DNA of 64,000 nt from Thiohalorhabdus sp. Cl-TMA (GCF_041821045.1 NZ_JBGUAW010000002.1:310001-374000); one strand, 5' to 3'. Counted from the first letter of the stretch, positions 1 through 8,123 are shown. Program-made: numbers and translations. The notes: generated from the sequence alone by a model not told the origin.

Positions 1-2
1 GT

Positions 3-272
3 ATCCTCCAGGCCCATCTGCCGGGGATGAGCGAGCGCCTGGCCGGTCAGATGGTGGCCTTCGTGCAGCGGCTGCGGGCCCTGGACCTGCGCAAGAAGCC
101 CGGAGTGGCGGAGACCCTGGACTGGGCGGCGGCCCTGGCGGGGCTGGAAGTGGACCGGCTGGAGGTGGAGACCGTGGCCGAGACCCTGGGCTGCCTGCTC
201 AAGACCCGGGAGGACCAGGCCAGCGTGCCCCGTGAGGTGCTGCAGCGGTTGGCCGGGGAGGCGGGGGAATGA
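3..272 (+). CDS. MoxR-family AAA+ ATPase, C-terminal end (partial)
   Basis: This is the last 89 codons of a gene that begins before the window; the frame is open from base 3. The visible part (ILQAHLPGMSERLAGQMVAF, then RALDLRKKPGVAETLDWAAAL) matches the lid region at the end of MoxR/CoxD ATPases. No Walker motifs are visible because they lie upstream. MoxR ATPases work with von Willebrand A partners as chaperones for metalloenzyme assembly. The next gene is such a VWA protein, and XdhC proteins follow, so a CoxD-like role in activating a molybdenum hydroxylase is the natural inference. The ATG at base 27 is internal and not the true start. Confidence 0.8.
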   Translation: MLQAHLPGMSERLAGQMVAFVQRLRALDLRKKPGVAETLDWAAALAGLEVDRLEVETVAETLGCLLKTREDQASVPREVLQRLAGEAGE

Positions 273-285
273 AGCCGAATGGGCC

Positions 286-360
286 CCGTAGGAGCGGCGT
301 CCCCGCCGTGATTTCCCGGCCAGGATTGGGCAGGTCGCGGCGGGGACGCCGCTCCTACGG
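286..360. repeat. REP-like palindrome, GTAGGAGC type
   Basis: Bases 286-308 and 338-360 form a perfect 23-bp inverted repeat around a 29-base loop. It starts with CCGTAGGAGCGGCGTC. The outer sequence GTAGGAGC recurs at the ends of other intergenic palindromes here (4129, 38305, 39987), so this belongs to a dispersed REP family. It lies between the MoxR and CoxE-like genes and could also attenuate transcription, but there is no T-run after the stem. Confidence 0.8.
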
Positions 361-438
361 AGGAATTGCCGTTTTCCCGCCTCATTTCTTGAATCCTTTC
401 CCTTGGTGTTTTCCGTTTCGCCATCCAGAGCGCTTCCC

Positions 439-1569
439 ATGACCACCCCCGAACGCCAACTGGTCGGCTTCGCCCGCTTCCTGCGCGCCCACGGGCTCCG
501 GGTGGGGATGGCGGAGCAGGCCGATGCCCTGCGGGCGGCGGCAGGCGGCTCATTGCTGGACCGTCGCCGGCTCTACTGGGAGCTGCGCGGGCTGTTCTGC
601 GCCAGCCGGCGGGACTGGGAGGACTTCGAGCGGCTGTTCGAGGCCTACTGGGGCCGGGACCAACCCCGGGGCACCGTGCGTCACAGCGGGAAGGGAGGGC
701 GCCGCGCTTCCGGGGGTCAAGGGCCGAATCGGGCCCGCCTCGCCCGGGAGGCTGCCGCCGGGGAAGGGGCGGAAGGGGAGTCCGCCACCGCTCCCCGCGG
801 CGGAGCGAGCCGCGGCGAACGCCTGGCGGGTACGGATTTTCGCGACTTGACCGAGGGCGAAGAGATGGAGGCGGTGGGCGCCCTGGCGGAGCGCCTGGCC
901 CGGCGCATGCAGCGGCGGCCGTCGGCGCGCTGGCGGCCCTCCCCCCGCGGCCGGCGTATCCACATGCGCCGCACCCTGCGGGCCAGCCTGCGCTACGGCG
1001 GGGTTCCCCTGCGCCCGGTGCGCGCCCGGCGCCGCCTGCGGCCGCCGCGCTTGGTGCTGCTGCTGGACGCCAGCCGCTCCATGGAGCTCTACAGCTTTTT
1101 CTTCCTCCGCTTTGCCCGGGGCCTGTTGGGCGTTTTCCCGCGGGCGGAGGCGTTCGTGTTCCATACCCGCCTGGTGCGGGCCAGCGACGCCCTGCGCCAG
1201 CGGGATTTCACCCGGGCCCGGGAGCGCCTTGCCCTGCGCTCCGCGGGCTGGGGCGGCGGAACCCGCATCGCCGAGAGCCTGGCCGCCTTCCGCCATACCT
1301 ACGGCGGCCGCATGCTGGATCGGCGCACGGTGGTGGTGATCGTCAGCGACGGCCTGGAGACCGGCGACCCCGCCGAGCTGGGCGAAGAGCTGCGCCGCAT
1401 CCGCGGCCGGGCGCGGCGGGTAGTGTGGCTGAACCCTTTGCTGGGCCGGGCGGGCTACGAGCCCACCGCCGCCGGCATGGCCGCGGCCCTGCCGTGGCTG
1501 GACCTGTTCGCTCCGGCCCACAACCTGGAAAGCCTTGCGTCCCTGGAGGATGCGCTCACCCGCCTGTAG
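439..1569 (+). CDS. CoxE-like von Willebrand factor A domain protein
   Basis: A 376-residue protein of the CoxE/VWA-containing family. The N-terminal half is a basic, low-complexity CoxE-type region. The VWA fold follows, with a MIDAS motif DASRS at about residues 210-214 and the later MIDAS aspartate in VSDGLE at about residue 304. CoxE-type proteins partner a MoxR ATPase (CoxD) in maturation of CO dehydrogenase or related molybdenum hydroxylases. The MoxR gene lies immediately upstream across a REP palindrome, and XdhC begins 13 bases downstream. ATG at 439 is preferred over a TTG at 403 because the family similarity begins at TPERQLVGFARFLR. The cytoplasmic location is inferred from the lack of a signal peptide. 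Confidence 0.85.
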   Translation: MTTPERQLVGFARFLRAHGLRVGMAEQADALRAAAGGSLLDRRRLYWELRGLFCASRRDWEDFERLFEAYWGRDQPRGTVRHSGKGGRRASGGQGPNRARLAREAAAGEGAEGESATAPRGGASRGERLAGTDFRDLTEGEEMEAVGALAERLARRMQRRPSARWRPSPRGRRIHMRRTLRASLRYGGVPLRPVRARRRLRPPRLVLLLDASRSMELYSFFFLRFARGLLGVFPRAEAFVFHTRLVRASDALRQRDFTRARERLALRSAGWGGGTRIAESLAAFRHTYGGRMLDRRTVVVIVSDGLETGDPAELGEELRRIRGRARRVVWLNPLLGRAGYEPTAAGMAAALPWLDLFAPAHNLESLASLEDALTRL

Positions 1570-1582
1570 CAGGAGGTCGAAA

Positions 1583-2578
1583 ATGTCGAACGGAGACAGC
1601 GTGCTGGAGCGGGCCCGGAGCCTGGAGGCGGCGGGGCTCCCCGGCGCCCTGGCAACGGTGGTCCGGGTGTATTCGCCCACTTCGGGCAAGCCGGGGGACA
1701 AGGCAGTGGTGGACGGTGAGGGCCGTCTGCACGGCTGGATCGGCGGCGGGTGCGCCCAGCCGGCGGTGATCCGCGCCGCCCGGCAGGCCATGGCGGACAG
1801 CGAGTCGCGCCTCATCCGCATCCGCCCCGAGGAAGCGGGAGCCGAAGAGGCCCCCGAGTCGGGGGTGGAGGATGTGGCCATGCGCTGCCACAGCGGCGGC
1901 ACCCTGGAGATCTTCATTGAGCCCCTCACCGTGGCCCCGGGCCTGCTGGTGCTGGGTGGCTCGCCGGCGGCGCACACCCTGGCGGCGCTGGCGGGCCGGG
2001 TGGGCTTCACCGTGACCGTGGCGGCCAAGGGGGCGGGCGCGTCGGTGTTCCCCGAGGCCAGCGAGGTGGTGCCGAGCTTGCGCTTGGAGCGGCGTCCCGC
2101 CGGACGGCCGCTGCTGGCGGTGGTGGCCACCCAGGGCCAGGGGGACGAGCTGGGCCTGGAGACGGCCCTTTCGCTGGGCGCCGACCACATCGCCTTTATC
2201 GCCAGCGCGCGCAAGGCGGAGCAGCTCCGGACCGACCTCAAAGAGCGGGGCTTCGATGCGGGCGCGGTTGACGCCATCGAGGCCCCCGCCGGGGTACCCC
2301 TGGATGCCCGCAATCCACGAGAGATCGCCGTCTCCGTTCTGGCTGGGCTGGTCAACGCCCGCCATCGCCTCGGCGCGGGCGCCGTCCTCGAGCCGGAGCC
2401 AGCCCCGGCCCCCGCCGCCGAGGTCGTGGACCCCATCTGCGGCATGACCGTGGATCCGGCCACAGCGGATTTCTCCACCGAATACGGCGGCCGCACCTGG
2501 TACTTCTGCTGCGGCCACTGCCAGCACCGCTTCGAGCAGGACCCCGCCGCCTATGCCGACGCGGGGGCGCCGGCATGA
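1583..2578 (+). CDS. XdhC/CoxF family protein with C-terminal YHS domain
   Basis: 331 residues. The N-terminal XdhC domain carries the conserved GWIGGGCAQPAV segment. A Rossmann-like C-terminal XdhC domain follows with the glycine turn LVLGGSPAAHTL. After a Pro/Ala linker, residues about 281-331 form a YHS metal-binding domain (DPICGM, then WYFCCGHC and an aromatic/acidic tail). XdhC proteins bind and deliver sulfurated molybdenum cofactor to xanthine dehydrogenase-type enzymes; YHS domains occur in metal-handling proteins. AGGAGGT at 1571-1577 sets the ATG start. The stop overlaps the next start by four bases (ATGA), so translation is probably coupled. Joining the YHS domain to XdhC suggests a metal or redox sensing step, which is inference. 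Confidence 0.88.
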   Translation: MSNGDSVLERARSLEAAGLPGALATVVRVYSPTSGKPGDKAVVDGEGRLHGWIGGGCAQPAVIRAARQAMADSESRLIRIRPEEAGAEEAPESGVEDVAMRCHSGGTLEIFIEPLTVAPGLLVLGGSPAAHTLAALAGRVGFTVTVAAKGAGASVFPEASEVVPSLRLERRPAGRPLLAVVATQGQGDELGLETALSLGADHIAFIASARKAEQLRTDLKERGFDAGAVDAIEAPAGVPLDARNPREIAVSVLAGLVNARHRLGAGAVLEPEPAPAPAAEVVDPICGMTVDPATADFSTEYGGRTWYFCCGHCQHRFEQDPAAYADAGAPA

Positions 2579-3213
2579 ACGATTTCTCGGCGGTTCTGCT
2601 GGCCGCCGGGGCCTCCCGGCGTATGCAGGGCCGCGACAAGCTCACCCTACCGCTGGGAGGCGAGCCGCTGGTGCGTCGCACCGCCCGGACCCTGCTTACC
2701 GCGGGGGTGGATGAGCTGGTGGCGGTGGTGGCCGCGGACCGGGAGGATGTGCGGGAGCTGTTGATGTCATGGGGCGGGAAGCCGGGGGATGGACGGCTGC
2801 GCGTGGTGTCTAATCCGGAGCCGGAGGAGGGCCAGATGCGCTCCGTGACGGTGGGGCTGGCTGCCCTGGAGCATCCCGCAGAAGGCATCCTGGTGGCCCT
2901 GGCAGACCAGCCCCTGCTCACCGCCGCCGACATCCGGGCACTGATGGCGGCCTTTCGCAACCGGGAGCGCGGGGAGGTGGTGGTGCCCACCTTTGATGGC
3001 CAGCGGGGCAACCCCATCGTCCTGGCGGCGGCCTACCGGGAGGCGGTACTGGCCGGGGGGCCCAACCTGGGGTGCCGCCATTTCATGGAGCGCCACCCGG
3101 AGCTGGTGGAGGCGGTGCCCATGGCGAGCGACCACTTCGTAGAGGACCTGGACACTCCCGAGGATCTGGAGCGGATCAGCCTGCGGCTGGAGGGGGTAAG
3201 CGAACAGCCATGA
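2575..3213 (+). CDS. MobA/MocA-like molybdenum cofactor nucleotidyltransferase
   Basis: 212 residues, NTP-transferase fold. The N-terminal nucleotide-binding signature LAAGASRRMQGRDKL and the metal-binding acidic segment LVALADQPLLTAADI are clear, as in MocA-type molybdopterin cytidylyltransferases. MocA adds CMP to the molybdenum cofactor used by xanthine dehydrogenase and CO dehydrogenase, whereas MobA adds GMP. The position between two XdhC genes favours the cytidylyltransferase role. It overlaps the preceding stop by ATGA and the following XdhC start by ATGA, so all three are probably translated as one unit. Length is normal for the family (about 200 residues). Confidence 0.88.
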   Translation: MNDFSAVLLAAGASRRMQGRDKLTLPLGGEPLVRRTARTLLTAGVDELVAVVAADREDVRELLMSWGGKPGDGRLRVVSNPEPEEGQMRSVTVGLAALEHPAEGILVALADQPLLTAADIRALMAAFRNRERGEVVVPTFDGQRGNPIVLAAAYREAVLAGGPNLGCRHFMERHPELVEAVPMASDHFVEDLDTPEDLERISLRLEGVSEQP

Positions 3214-4046
3214 AGCAAGACATCCTGGACGTGCAGCGGGCGCTGCGGGACAGCCGCCGGCCCTATGCCGTGGCGACGGTGGTGGAGACGGAGGGCTCCG
3301 TATCGGCCAAGACCGGTTCCAAGGCGGTGATCGATGAGTCCGGGCGGGTGGTGGCCGGCTGGGTGGGGGGCGGCTGTGCCGAGTCCAATACCAGCGAGCA
3401 GGCCTTGCGCTGCCTGGAGAGCGGTGAAACCGCCGTGCTCGACATCGACATGAACGACGAGGTGCTGGGCGCGGGCATGCCATGCGGCGGCAGTATGCGG
3501 GTCTACGTGGAGCCGGTGCCGCCGGCTCCCACCCTGTGGCTCGTGGGTCACGGCCGGGTGGCGGAGACCCTGAGCCGCATGGCGGCCCTCGCCGGGCTGC
3601 GGGTGGTGGTGAACGACCCCCAGGCGGACGCCGAGCGCTACCCGGACGCCGACCGGCTGATCACGGACGATATCGACTACGAGGCCCTGCAGCCCACCGC
3701 GGACGATTATGTGGTCATCGCCACCCAGCACAAGGGCGACCACGACTCCATGCGCCGGGCCCTGGCCGCCGGGGCCGGCTATATCGCCCTGATCGCCAGT
3801 CGCAAGCGATCCAACCTGGTCCTCGATTTCCTGCGGGAGCAGGGCTTCGGCGAGGCCGATCTGGGGCGGGTGTATGCCCCGGCGGGCCTGGACTTGGGGG
3901 CGCGCACTCCCGAGGAGATCGCCGTGTGCGTCCTCAGCGAGATCGTCCTCCGCCGGCGGGGCGGCACGGGGCGGCCCATGTGTGCCATCCCCGGCGAGGG
4001 AAAGGCTGAGAAAACGCCAAGACGCCAAACAGCCAAGAAAGGCTGA
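3210..4046 (+). CDS. XdhC/CoxI family molybdenum cofactor insertion protein
   Basis: 278 residues with the usual two-part XdhC layout: an N-terminal XdhC domain (GWVGGGCAESNTSEQAL, later CGGSMRVYVEP) and a C-terminal Rossmann-like domain starting LWLVGHGRVAETLSRM. It has no YHS extension, unlike the XdhC paralogue two genes upstream. Two XdhC-type proteins (CoxF and CoxI) are typical of CO dehydrogenase loci. The start overlaps the preceding gene by ATGA. The last residues (about KAEKTPRRQTAKKG) are coded by the left arm of a repeat element, so the native C-terminus was probably replaced when that element arrived. Confidence 0.88.
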   Translation: MKQDILDVQRALRDSRRPYAVATVVETEGSVSAKTGSKAVIDESGRVVAGWVGGGCAESNTSEQALRCLESGETAVLDIDMNDEVLGAGMPCGGSMRVYVEPVPPAPTLWLVGHGRVAETLSRMAALAGLRVVVNDPQADAERYPDADRLITDDIDYEALQPTADDYVVIATQHKGDHDSMRRALAAGAGYIALIASRKRSNLVLDFLREQGFGEADLGRVYAPAGLDLGARTPEEIAVCVLSEIVLRRRGGTGRPMCAIPGEGKAEKTPRRQTAKKG

Positions 4047-4285
4047 AAAACAGAAGGAATTGAACCGCCAAGAGCGCCAATAAAACCCGAAGAGAAAATA
4101 TCCAGAAGAGGAGCCTCGAAGCCTAGCTGTAGGAGCCGGCCTCCGGACCGCGGCACTTTTCATGGGGTCTAGGGCGCAAGTGGACATCGCTCCTGCGGTC
4201 ACCGGTAAAGGATTGGATCCTGCCGATAGGGCTTTGGTGGTCTTCTTGGCGTGACTTGACGTTCTGGCGATTTGGCGTTTTTGCC
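4013..4285. repeat. Composite inverted element with an internal REP palindrome
   Basis: The left part (about 4013-4079) and the right part (about 4237-4285, reverse complement) share imperfect CGCCAAGACGCCAA-type runs, giving long imperfect inverted arms. Between them, 4129-4197 begins GTAGGAGCCGGC and ends GCTCCTGC, like the other REP palindromes of the window. The element codes the last residues of the upstream XdhC and fills the gap before the SufU-like gene. No coding sequence is supported inside it. Confidence 0.6.
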
Positions 4286-4310
4286 TTCGCATCTTTACTG
4301 GGAGGCTTCC

Positions 4311-4736
4311 ATGGGCATTGCCGCCTACCACAAGGACGCCCTCATGGACCACTTCCGCAACCCGCGCAATCGCGGCGGGCTGGAGCGGGCCCAGGCAACG
4401 GGGCGGGGTGCAAACCCCCTATGTGGCGATGAGGTGGAGGTGGGGCTGCGCCTGGAGGGCGGCCGGCTTGCGGAGGTGGTGTTCCGCGCCCGCGCCTGTG
4501 CCATCTGCACCGCCTCCGCCTCCCTCCTGACCGTGGTCCTGGAAGGGCGGGAAATCCCCGAGGCCGGGGAGCTGCGGCGCACGCTGGAGTCCTGGCTGGA
4601 CGGCGGCGACGGGGCGCCTCCGGCGCCCTTGGATGTCCTGGAGCCCGTCCGCGGCGAGGGCGCCCGTCGCCGCTGCGTGCTCCTGCCGTGGGAGGCCCTG
4701 GAAGAGGGACTGCGGGAGGCTTCCCGGAAGGCGTGA
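4311..4736 (+). CDS. IscU/SufU-like Fe-S cluster scaffold protein
   Basis: 141 residues of the NifU N-terminal (IscU/SufU) family. The three ligand cysteines are in place: NPLCGDEVEV, ACAICTASASL and RRCVLLPWEAL. The last motif is the usual C-terminal signature of SufU-like scaffolds. The N-terminal HFRNPRNRG motif is also typical. The ATG at 4311 follows GGGAGG with good spacing; a TTG at 4272 lies inside the repeat and is rejected. Coming after two XdhC genes, it may supply Fe-S clusters to the small subunit of a molybdenum hydroxylase, but it could also serve generally. It is convergent with the PGPGW gene, with only 16 bases between stops. Confidence 0.85.
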   Translation: MGIAAYHKDALMDHFRNPRNRGGLERAQATGRGANPLCGDEVEVGLRLEGGRLAEVVFRARACAICTASASLLTVVLEGREIPEAGELRRTLESWLDGGDGAPPAPLDVLEPVRGEGARRRCVLLPWEALEEGLREASRKA

Positions 4737-4752
4737 CGGTCCGGGGCCTCGG

Positions 4753-5256
4753 CTACTGGTCGTCGCGCCCGGTACCGGGTTGCTCCCGGGATCCGGAGGC
4801 GGAGGCTTCCCCCTCGCCGCCTTGCTGGAGGTCGGGCGGCACCCGGAGGGGGTGGGCGCCGGTCCGGCTGCGCAGCCAGTTGAGCGTGCTGATGACCCGG
4901 GGGTACCCTATAATCCGGCGCTCCAGGTGGTATTTGCCCGGGAAATCCAGGAGCAGGGTGGCCACCAGGAGGGTCAGCAGACCCTGCCCGGGCAGCACCA
5001 GCATGGCCAGGCCGCCCAGGAGGAGGACGCCGCCGGTCAGGTTCTTGGCGGCCAGCACCAGAACGTGGAGCGCCGGGCTGTTCCGCCGCAGGGGGCTCGC
5101 CCGGCGCTCCTCGGCGTAGAAGTAGTCCGCCGGCAGAAGCCGCACCGCGAAGGGCAGCGCGCCGAGGCTCCCCACCAGCATGAGCACGGATGCGCCGGCA
5201 AGGAGGGCGGTGAGTTCCTCGTTGGCGGTGATCCAGTTCCAGACGAAATCGAGCAC
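4753..5256 (-). CDS. PGPGW-family transmembrane protein
   Basis: 167 residues. Hydrophobic segments lie near residues 15-40 and 70-105, and the second contains the family hallmark region (MLVLPGQGLLTLLVATLLL, then DFPGK). This resembles the putative transmembrane PGPGW family. The C-terminal tail after about residue 140 is polar and low in complexity. The function is unknown; an inner-membrane location is inferred. It is divergent from the HAD phosphatase gene, and the 144-base gap must hold both promoters, though I see no clear consensus there. Confidence 0.7.
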   Translation of the reverse strand: MLDFVWNWITANEELTALLAGASVLMLVGSLGALPFAVRLLPADYFYAEERRASPLRRNSPALHVLVLAAKNLTGGVLLLGGLAMLVLPGQGLLTLLVATLLLDFPGKYHLERRIIGYPRVISTLNWLRSRTGAHPLRVPPDLQQGGEGEASASGSREQPGTGRDDQ

Positions 5257-5400
5257 GAAGGGGCTCCCGAGCTTGTCGGTGGCGGCAGTCCAGATTCCCT
5301 TCCGGGAGCGCGAATCGCTTCCCGGACCCTATGGCCAAAGTAGCAGGCCCGCTCCGCGAATCGGAATTCGGGGTGCCGGAGACAGTCTCCGGGGGCTCCG

Positions 5401-6072
5401 GTGATCGGCGCCCTGCTCTTCGACGCCGAGGGCGTTGTCATCGACACGGAGCCGCTCTGGGATCGTGGTCAGGCGGAATTCCTGCGCAGGCGCGGTCTAC
5501 CGTATGACCGCGCGCGGCTCAAACCGTTGCTTGCCGGGCGCTCTCTGCAGGAAAGCACCGAGGCGCTCAAGCGCGAGCTCGGTCTCCGGGGCGATACCGG
5601 GAAACTGGCGCGCGAGCGGGCCGACCTGGTGCGGCGGGCCTTTGCGGAGGAGGCGGATTTCGTGCCGGGGTTTCGGGCCTTCTTCGACGCGACGGGCAAC
5701 GGTTTCCCCACCGCGCTGGCCACGGGGCTGGCCCCGGACCTCCTCGCCCTGGTGGATGAACGGCTGGGTCTTTCGGCGCTATTCGGGGGCCACCTGTACA
5801 CCGTGGCGGATACGGGCCGGGGGAAGCCGCACCCGGACCTCTTCCTGCACGCCGCCGCCCGGTTGGGGGCGGCGGTGCCGCACTGCCTGGTCCTGGAGGA
5901 CGCCCCGCACGGGGTCGCCGCCGCGAGGGCGGCCGGCATGTGGTGCATCGGGCTGACCACCACCCACCCCGCAGCGCACCTGCGGGAGGCGGACCGGGTG
6001 GTGGCCGGCTATGAGGGGCTCGCCGGGGTCCTCGGCGACCTCGGGGTTTGCCTGCCCCGGGAGGCGCCGTGA
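5401..6072 (+). CDS. HAD-superfamily hydrolase, phosphoglucomutase-like, with altered motif I
   Basis: 223 residues, HAD subfamily I with a helical cap, in the size range of beta-phosphoglucomutase/phosphatase-like enzymes. Motif III/IV region is GKPHPDLFLHAAARLG then CLVLEDAPHGVAAARAAGM, and motif II is in ALATGL. Motif I reads FDAEGVVIDTEPLW: the nucleophile Asp is present, but the second Asp of the usual DxDG (general acid/base) is Glu. That may tune or weaken activity. The start is a GTG at 5401. It is followed closely by a small ORF and TspO on the same strand. The substrate is unknown. Confidence 0.82.
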   Translation: MIGALLFDAEGVVIDTEPLWDRGQAEFLRRRGLPYDRARLKPLLAGRSLQESTEALKRELGLRGDTGKLARERADLVRRAFAEEADFVPGFRAFFDATGNGFPTALATGLAPDLLALVDERLGLSALFGGHLYTVADTGRGKPHPDLFLHAAARLGAAVPHCLVLEDAPHGVAAARAAGMWCIGLTTTHPAAHLREADRVVAGYEGLAGVLGDLGVCLPREAP

Positions 6073-6109
6073 TATTGGGAATTCCTGCGACACGACGGAG
6101 CGGCATCCG

Positions 6110-6310
6110 ATGAGTGAAGGGGCACGCCTGCTGGGGGATCTGGATATGGGATTCCGGTCCCTGGAGGATCTGGACGACGGCGAGCTGCAACAGGCCGCCC
6201 GCACGGCCTCGGGAGAGCTCGCCATGGACCTGATCCAGACCGACCTGCCGGAGCGGGTGATTGCCGCCTGGGAGGCCCGCCAGGGCTCCGGTTCGGACGC
6301 GGACGGATAG
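6110..6310 (+). CDS. Small acidic protein of unknown function
   Basis: 66 residues, starting at ATG 6110 after an ACGGAG-type ribosome-binding site. It is acidic and apparently helical (GFRSLEDLDDGELQQAARTA), with no signal peptide, membrane segment or cysteine pair. It lies between the HAD phosphatase (38 bases upstream) and TspO (8 bases downstream), so the three are probably co-transcribed. I do not recognise a family. Confidence 0.6.
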   Translation: MSEGARLLGDLDMGFRSLEDLDDGELQQAARTASGELAMDLIQTDLPERVIAAWEARQGSGSDADG

Positions 6311-6318
6311 GCGCGGTC

Positions 6319-6822
6319 GTGGCCGGCCGCGAGGCGTCCGCCACCCCGTCCCGGGGCCGCGACCTGGCCGCCCTGGCGGGCTTTTTCGCCCTGAGCCTGC
6401 TGGTCCTCGCCGCAGGCGGACAGGCCACCGCCACCTCGGTGGCCACCTGGTATCCCACCTTGCACAAGCCCGCCTTCAATCCGCCCGCCTGGGTGTTCCC
6501 ACCAGTCTGGACGGCCCTGTTCGTGCTGATCGCCATCGCCGGCTGGCGGGTATGGCGCCGTTTCCGGGCGGCCCGGCGGAGCCTGGCGCTTGCCCTGTTC
6601 GTGGTGCAGCTCGTGCTCAATCTCCTCTGGTCCGTGCTCTTCTTCGGCCTCCGGTCGCCCGGGGCCGCCCTGGTGGAGATCCTCTTCCTGCTCGCCGCCA
6701 TTGTCGCCTCCTTGGCGGTTTTCGCCCGGGTGGACCGGTGGGCGGCGGTCTGCTTCGTGCCCTACGCCGTGTGGGTGGCCTACGCGGGGGTGCTGAATGG
6801 CATGATCTGGGCGCTCAATTGA
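6319..6822 (+). CDS. tspO: TspO/MBR-family tryptophan-rich membrane protein
   Basis: 167 residues with five predicted membrane helices, normal for TspO. The family signature WYPTLHKPAFNPPAWVF followed by PVWTALF is present, as are the late Trp/Tyr-rich segments (FVPYAVWVAYAGVLNGMIW). TspO proteins bind porphyrins and related ligands and affect stress and tetrapyrrole metabolism. The GTG start at 6319 lies eight bases after the preceding stop. The N-terminal 12 residues are polar and could shift slightly if another start is used. Confidence 0.9.
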   Translation: MAGREASATPSRGRDLAALAGFFALSLLVLAAGGQATATSVATWYPTLHKPAFNPPAWVFPPVWTALFVLIAIAGWRVWRRFRAARRSLALALFVVQLVLNLLWSVLFFGLRSPGAALVEILFLLAAIVASLAVFARVDRWAAVCFVPYAVWVAYAGVLNGMIWALN

Positions 6823-6935
6823 GCCGCCGGTGCCCACCGGAGAGGCGCTTTTCCGTCCGGGGGGTTGTTCTCTTGGCGGGGAGCATATAGAAGAGGGGCC
6901 CGGAAAAGCGTATTCACAAGAGGAGGAGAACACCG

Positions 6936-7043
6936 GTGGGCTACATTCTCGTGGGTTTGGCACTCCTGCTGGGCCTGATCGGTCTCGGCATGGCCGTTAC
7001 CGTGCTCGTGTCGGGCATCCAGGCCGGATCCGGGTCGCATTAA
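6936..7043 (+). CDS. Tiny single-helix membrane protein (35 aa)
   Basis: GTG at 6936 follows a strong AGGAGGAG site (6921-6928) at good spacing. The 35-residue product starts MGYILVGLALLLGLIGLGM and is one hydrophobic helix with a short polar tail. A terminator hairpin lies 23 bases after the stop, so the short gene is a complete unit. No family is recognised. Two other proteins of this size and design (12054-12158, 16731-16841) occur in the window, but they do not look homologous in sequence. Confidence 0.65.
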   Translation: MGYILVGLALLLGLIGLGMAVTVLVSGIQAGSGSH

Positions 7044-7066
7044 GGTCCGGCGGGCTGTTCCATAAA

Positions 7067-7104
7067 GGCGGGGCCGGCATGGTATGCCGGCCCCGCCGTC
7101 TTTT
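7067..7104. terminator. Bidirectional rho-independent terminator
   Basis: A 14-bp stem (GGCGGGGCCGGCAT / ATGCCGGCCCCGCC) with a 3-base loop is followed by GTCTTTT on the plus strand and TTTAT on the minus strand. It sits between the 35-aa gene and the convergent hydrolase. Confidence 0.85.
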
Positions 7105-7112
7105 GTGCGGGC

Positions 7113-8123
7113 TCATTCCGTATTCTCCAGGAAGGCCTTCAGGGCGCCGATATACGCCTTCCACGCCTCGTAATGGGGCACATGGCCCACGTCTTCCAGC
7201 TCCACCAGGGTGCTGTTGGGGATCTCGCGGGCGGCCCGTTTGCCGAGGGCGGGGTAGTTGCCCAGCTTTTCGGCCACCTCCGGGGAGACCAGATTCTTGC
7301 CCAGGGCCGTGCGGTCCTCCTGGCCGATCAGGAGCAGGGTCGGGACGCGGATCTCGGAGAGCTCGTAGAGCACCGGCTGGGTGAAGACCATGTCATCGGC
7401 CAGGGCGGCGACCCAGGCGATGCGCTTGCGGTCGGGTCCGCGCACCCAGCCCGCCTGGATCTCCAGCAGCTCCTGGTAGGTCGGCTTCCAGTCGCCGTCG
7501 AAGTAGCGCTCCCGCATGTAGGCCTTGATGCGCTCCGGCGTTTTCTTTAGCTCCAGCCGATACCATTCCTCCACGGTACGGTAGGGCACCTTGCGCTTCC
7601 AGTCCTCCAGGCCGATGGGGTTCACCAGCACCAGCTTCCGCGTCCGCTCCGGGAACATGAGGGCGAACCGGGCCGCCAGCATGCCGCCCATGGAGTGCCC
7701 CAATACCGTGGCCTGCCGCACACCCAGGTCGTCGAGCAGCCGCCGCGTGTGCGTGGCCAGGGCGTGGAAGCTGAACTGGAAGGCCCGGGGCTTGCTCGAT
7801 TTGCCGAAGCCGATCTGGTCCGGCGCGATGACGCGGTAGCCTTCCGCCGTCAGGGCCTCGATGGTCCGTTCCCAGTAGGCCCCGGAGAAGTTCTTGCCAT
7901 GCAGGAGAACCACGGTACGCCCGTTGGGACGCTCCGAACGGACGTCCATGAAGGCCATTTCCAGCGCCTGGCGCTGGACGTCCAGGCCCAGGAAATGCAC
8001 CGGGAAGGGGTAATCGTAGCCGGAGAGGCGCGCGTCGTAGCCCGGTTCCGCGGCCGGCACCGCGCCGGGCAGCATCCCCAGGAACAGGGTCAGCGCCAAT
8101 GCGGGCAGGAATGTCCCGCGCAT
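7113..8123 (-). CDS. Exported alpha/beta hydrolase
   Basis: 336 residues with a Sec signal peptide at the start (hydrophobic [18 protein letters not shown]). The alpha/beta hydrolase core shows the oxyanion-loop segment [11 protein letters not shown], the nucleophile elbow GHSMGG, a late acidic residue in [11 protein letters not shown] and the catalytic His in GHVPHYE. The product is probably periplasmic and acts on an unknown ester or related substrate. It follows the signal-peptide protein on the same strand after 25 bases, so the two are likely an operon. Length is normal for the family. Confidence 0.87.
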   Translation of the reverse strand: MRGTFLPALALTLFLGMLPGAVPAAEPGYDARLSGYDYPFPVHFLGLDVQRQALEMAFMDVRSERPNGRTVVLLHGKNFSGAYWERTIEALTAEGYRVIAPDQIGFGKSSKPRAFQFSFHALATHTRRLLDDLGVRQATVLGHSMGGMLAARFALMFPERTRKLVLVNPIGLEDWKRKVPYRTVEEWYRLELKKTPERIKAYMRERYFDGDWKPTYQELLEIQAGWVRGPDRKRIAWVAALADDMVFTQPVLYELSEIRVPTLLLIGQEDRTALGKNLVSPEVAEKLGNYPALGKRAAREIPNSTLVELEDVGHVPHYEAWKAYIGALKAFLENTE

